Positions 12,683 to 15,227 of a stretch of DNA of 15,227 nt are shown here, piece by piece. Position 1 is the stretch's first letter. The number at the start of each line of letters is the position of its first letter. Below the pieces are notes generated by a model that searched no databases, was not told the DNA's origin, and saw nothing but the letters and a program-made list of their open reading frames with translations. This DNA comes from Deltaproteobacteria bacterium (GTDB lineage Bacteria > Myxococcota_A > Polyangia > GCA-2747355): contig JACKDQ010000024.1 of assembly GCA_020633415.1 (NCBI GenBank), positions 1-15,227 of the forward strand, written 5' to 3'. The position numbers and the translations under genes were made by a program.

Positions 12683-13162
12683 GTGGCTGACGACGCCGAT
12701 AGCAAAGAACAGATCGCGCGCCTGCGCGAACTCGCCCATCGCCTTTACGCCGGTGAAAAGACGCCTCATCGTTCCTGTGGCATCTGCCTAGCCGAAGCCT
12801 TCGGCCGCGCCCCCGCCCCCTATCAAGCGCTGCGCCGCGGTGGCATCACCGGTCGCGGCCAATGCGGTGCGATCAAAGCCGGAGAATTGATCCTCGGCGA
12901 ATTGTTCGGCGATCCCGACCCCTGCGGCCCGGTTACCGAGCGTTTACGTCAGGCGATGGTCGCCTACCAAGCGCGCTGTGCGGCGCTGCTGCAACGCGCT
13001 GGACACGCAAGCGATATCTGCAACGACCTCACAGCAAGCTTCGCCGATTTTCACGGCGCCGCCCGCCATCGCTTCTGCACCGAGCTCGCCGCTGATGTCG
13101 CCGAGATTCTCGCCGAAGTCATCACAACGCACGGTGGCGAACTGCCCGACGCTCCGCGCTGA
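12683..13162 (+). CDS. C_GCAxxG_C_C family-like redox protein
   Basis: A 159-residue cytoplasmic protein from GTG 12683, 9 bp after the preceding stop. No signal peptide. The pattern of cysteines resembles the C_GCAxxG_C_C family of putative redox-active proteins: SCGIC (Cys32, Cys35), then GGITGRGQCGAIKAGELILG (Cys61), then SDIC (Cys113) and HRFC (Cys132). The family members are thought to use their conserved cysteines for redox or metal chemistry, with no established substrate. Here a CxxC replaces the usual single N-terminal Cys. The weak Shine-Dalgarno and close spacing suggest translation by reinitiation after the secreted-protein gene. Family assignment is by motif only. Confidence 0.65.
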   Translation: MADDADSKEQIARLRELAHRLYAGEKTPHRSCGICLAEAFGRAPAPYQALRRGGITGRGQCGAIKAGELILGELFGDPDPCGPVTERLRQAMVAYQARCAALLQRAGHASDICNDLTASFADFHGAARHRFCTELAADVAEILAEVITTHGGELPDAPR

Positions 13163-13180
13163 CGCCGGTCGGCGCTGCCC

Positions 13181-13208
13181 TTGACAGCGTCGATCCAGGG
13201 ACTACCTC
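13181..13208 (+). promoter_or_regulatory. Possible dnaK promoter
   Basis: CCCTTGACA (13178-13186) contains a perfect TTGACA -35 and also resembles the sigma-32 CCCTTGAA -35 half. The -10 around 13203-13208 (TACCTC) is poor. A CTAGT-N7-ACTAG inverted repeat (13261-13277) lies downstream and could be an operator. No CIRCE element (TTAGCACTC-N9-GAGTGCTAA) is present. Confidence 0.35.
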
Positions 13209-13260
13209 TTTGCACAGGACGTCGGGTCCGACCGATGATCGCGACCCGCTGACAAGAATA

Positions 13261-13277
13261 CTAGTAATCACGACTAG
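13261..13277. repeat. CTAGT-N7-ACTAG inverted repeat upstream of dnaK
   Basis: A 5-bp perfect inverted repeat with a 7-bp spacer, in the AT-richest part of the dnaK leader. It could be a regulator-binding site or an mRNA stem. Support is weak because the arms are short. Confidence 0.3.
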
Positions 13278-13320
13278 ATGAACGGGATTACACCACCCGT
13301 CGTCACGCCGGAGGTTTGTG

Positions 13321-15216
<1,896 letters not shown>

Positions 15217-15227
15217 TCTGCCCGCTG

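Noticed and set aside
13163..13320. CIRCE/HrcA element for dnaK
   Set aside because: No TTAGCACTC-N9-GAGTGCTAA or near match; only a short CTAGT/ACTAG repeat is present.

Overview
The window reads as chromosomal DNA from a GC-rich Gram-negative bacterium, most likely a myxobacterium or relative (Myxococcota / former Deltaproteobacteria). The grounds are a proteobacterial-type DnaK, GC-biased codon use, large Cys-rich lipoproteins carrying MopE-like CDGxDNDCDG motifs, and several good sigma-54 (-24/-12) promoter matches. This placement is inference from gene content, not from a marker gene comparison.

Layout. (1) 1-502: poorly coding DNA with two small overlapping minus-strand genes of unknown function. 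(2) 638-1400: a plus-strand pair with overlapping ends, a small alpha-helical protein followed by an MNT-fold nucleotidyltransferase-like protein; the pair resembles a toxin-antitoxin-style or accessory module. (3) 1401-2150: no confident gene. It holds a decayed-looking minus-strand coding remnant, a perfect GTTACA/TGTAAC palindrome and a sigma-54 promoter flanked by a 7-bp inverted repeat. (4) 2152-2841: a secreted protein of unknown function, ended by a textbook intrinsic terminator at 2868-2900. (5) 2937-10818: three large paralogous surface proteins, A (minus), B (plus) and C (minus). A and B diverge from a 210-bp intergenic region; B and C converge. All share the order signal peptide, beta-rich N-terminal domain, Cys-rich core, 68-residue MopE-like metal-binding repeats, 59-residue CGADDGCG-type Cys-rich modules, and a C-terminal seven-repeat beta-propeller that appears to be closed by a terminal Cys pair. 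They differ mainly in module number (68-residue units 4/2/2; 59-residue modules 1/3/1). (6) 11221-13162: a secreted ComEA-like helix-hairpin-helix protein, then a secreted protein and a C_GCAxxG_C_C-type redox protein in an apparent operon. (7) 13321-15216: dnaK, complete.

How they fit together. The secreted protein at 2152, the HhH protein at 11221 and the secreted protein at 12068 each have a sigma-54 core match upstream, so the envelope/secreted genes around the A/B/C cluster may share an enhancer-binding-protein regulon. The most novel items are the three-gene modular surface-protein cluster and, in front of gene A, an exact 20-bp tandem duplication. It copies the Shine-Dalgarno plus GTG start and so creates a seven-codon upstream reading frame whose stop overlaps the real start (GTGA). 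Apart from dnaK, the nucleotidyltransferase fold and the named domain motifs, functions here are inferred and not known.
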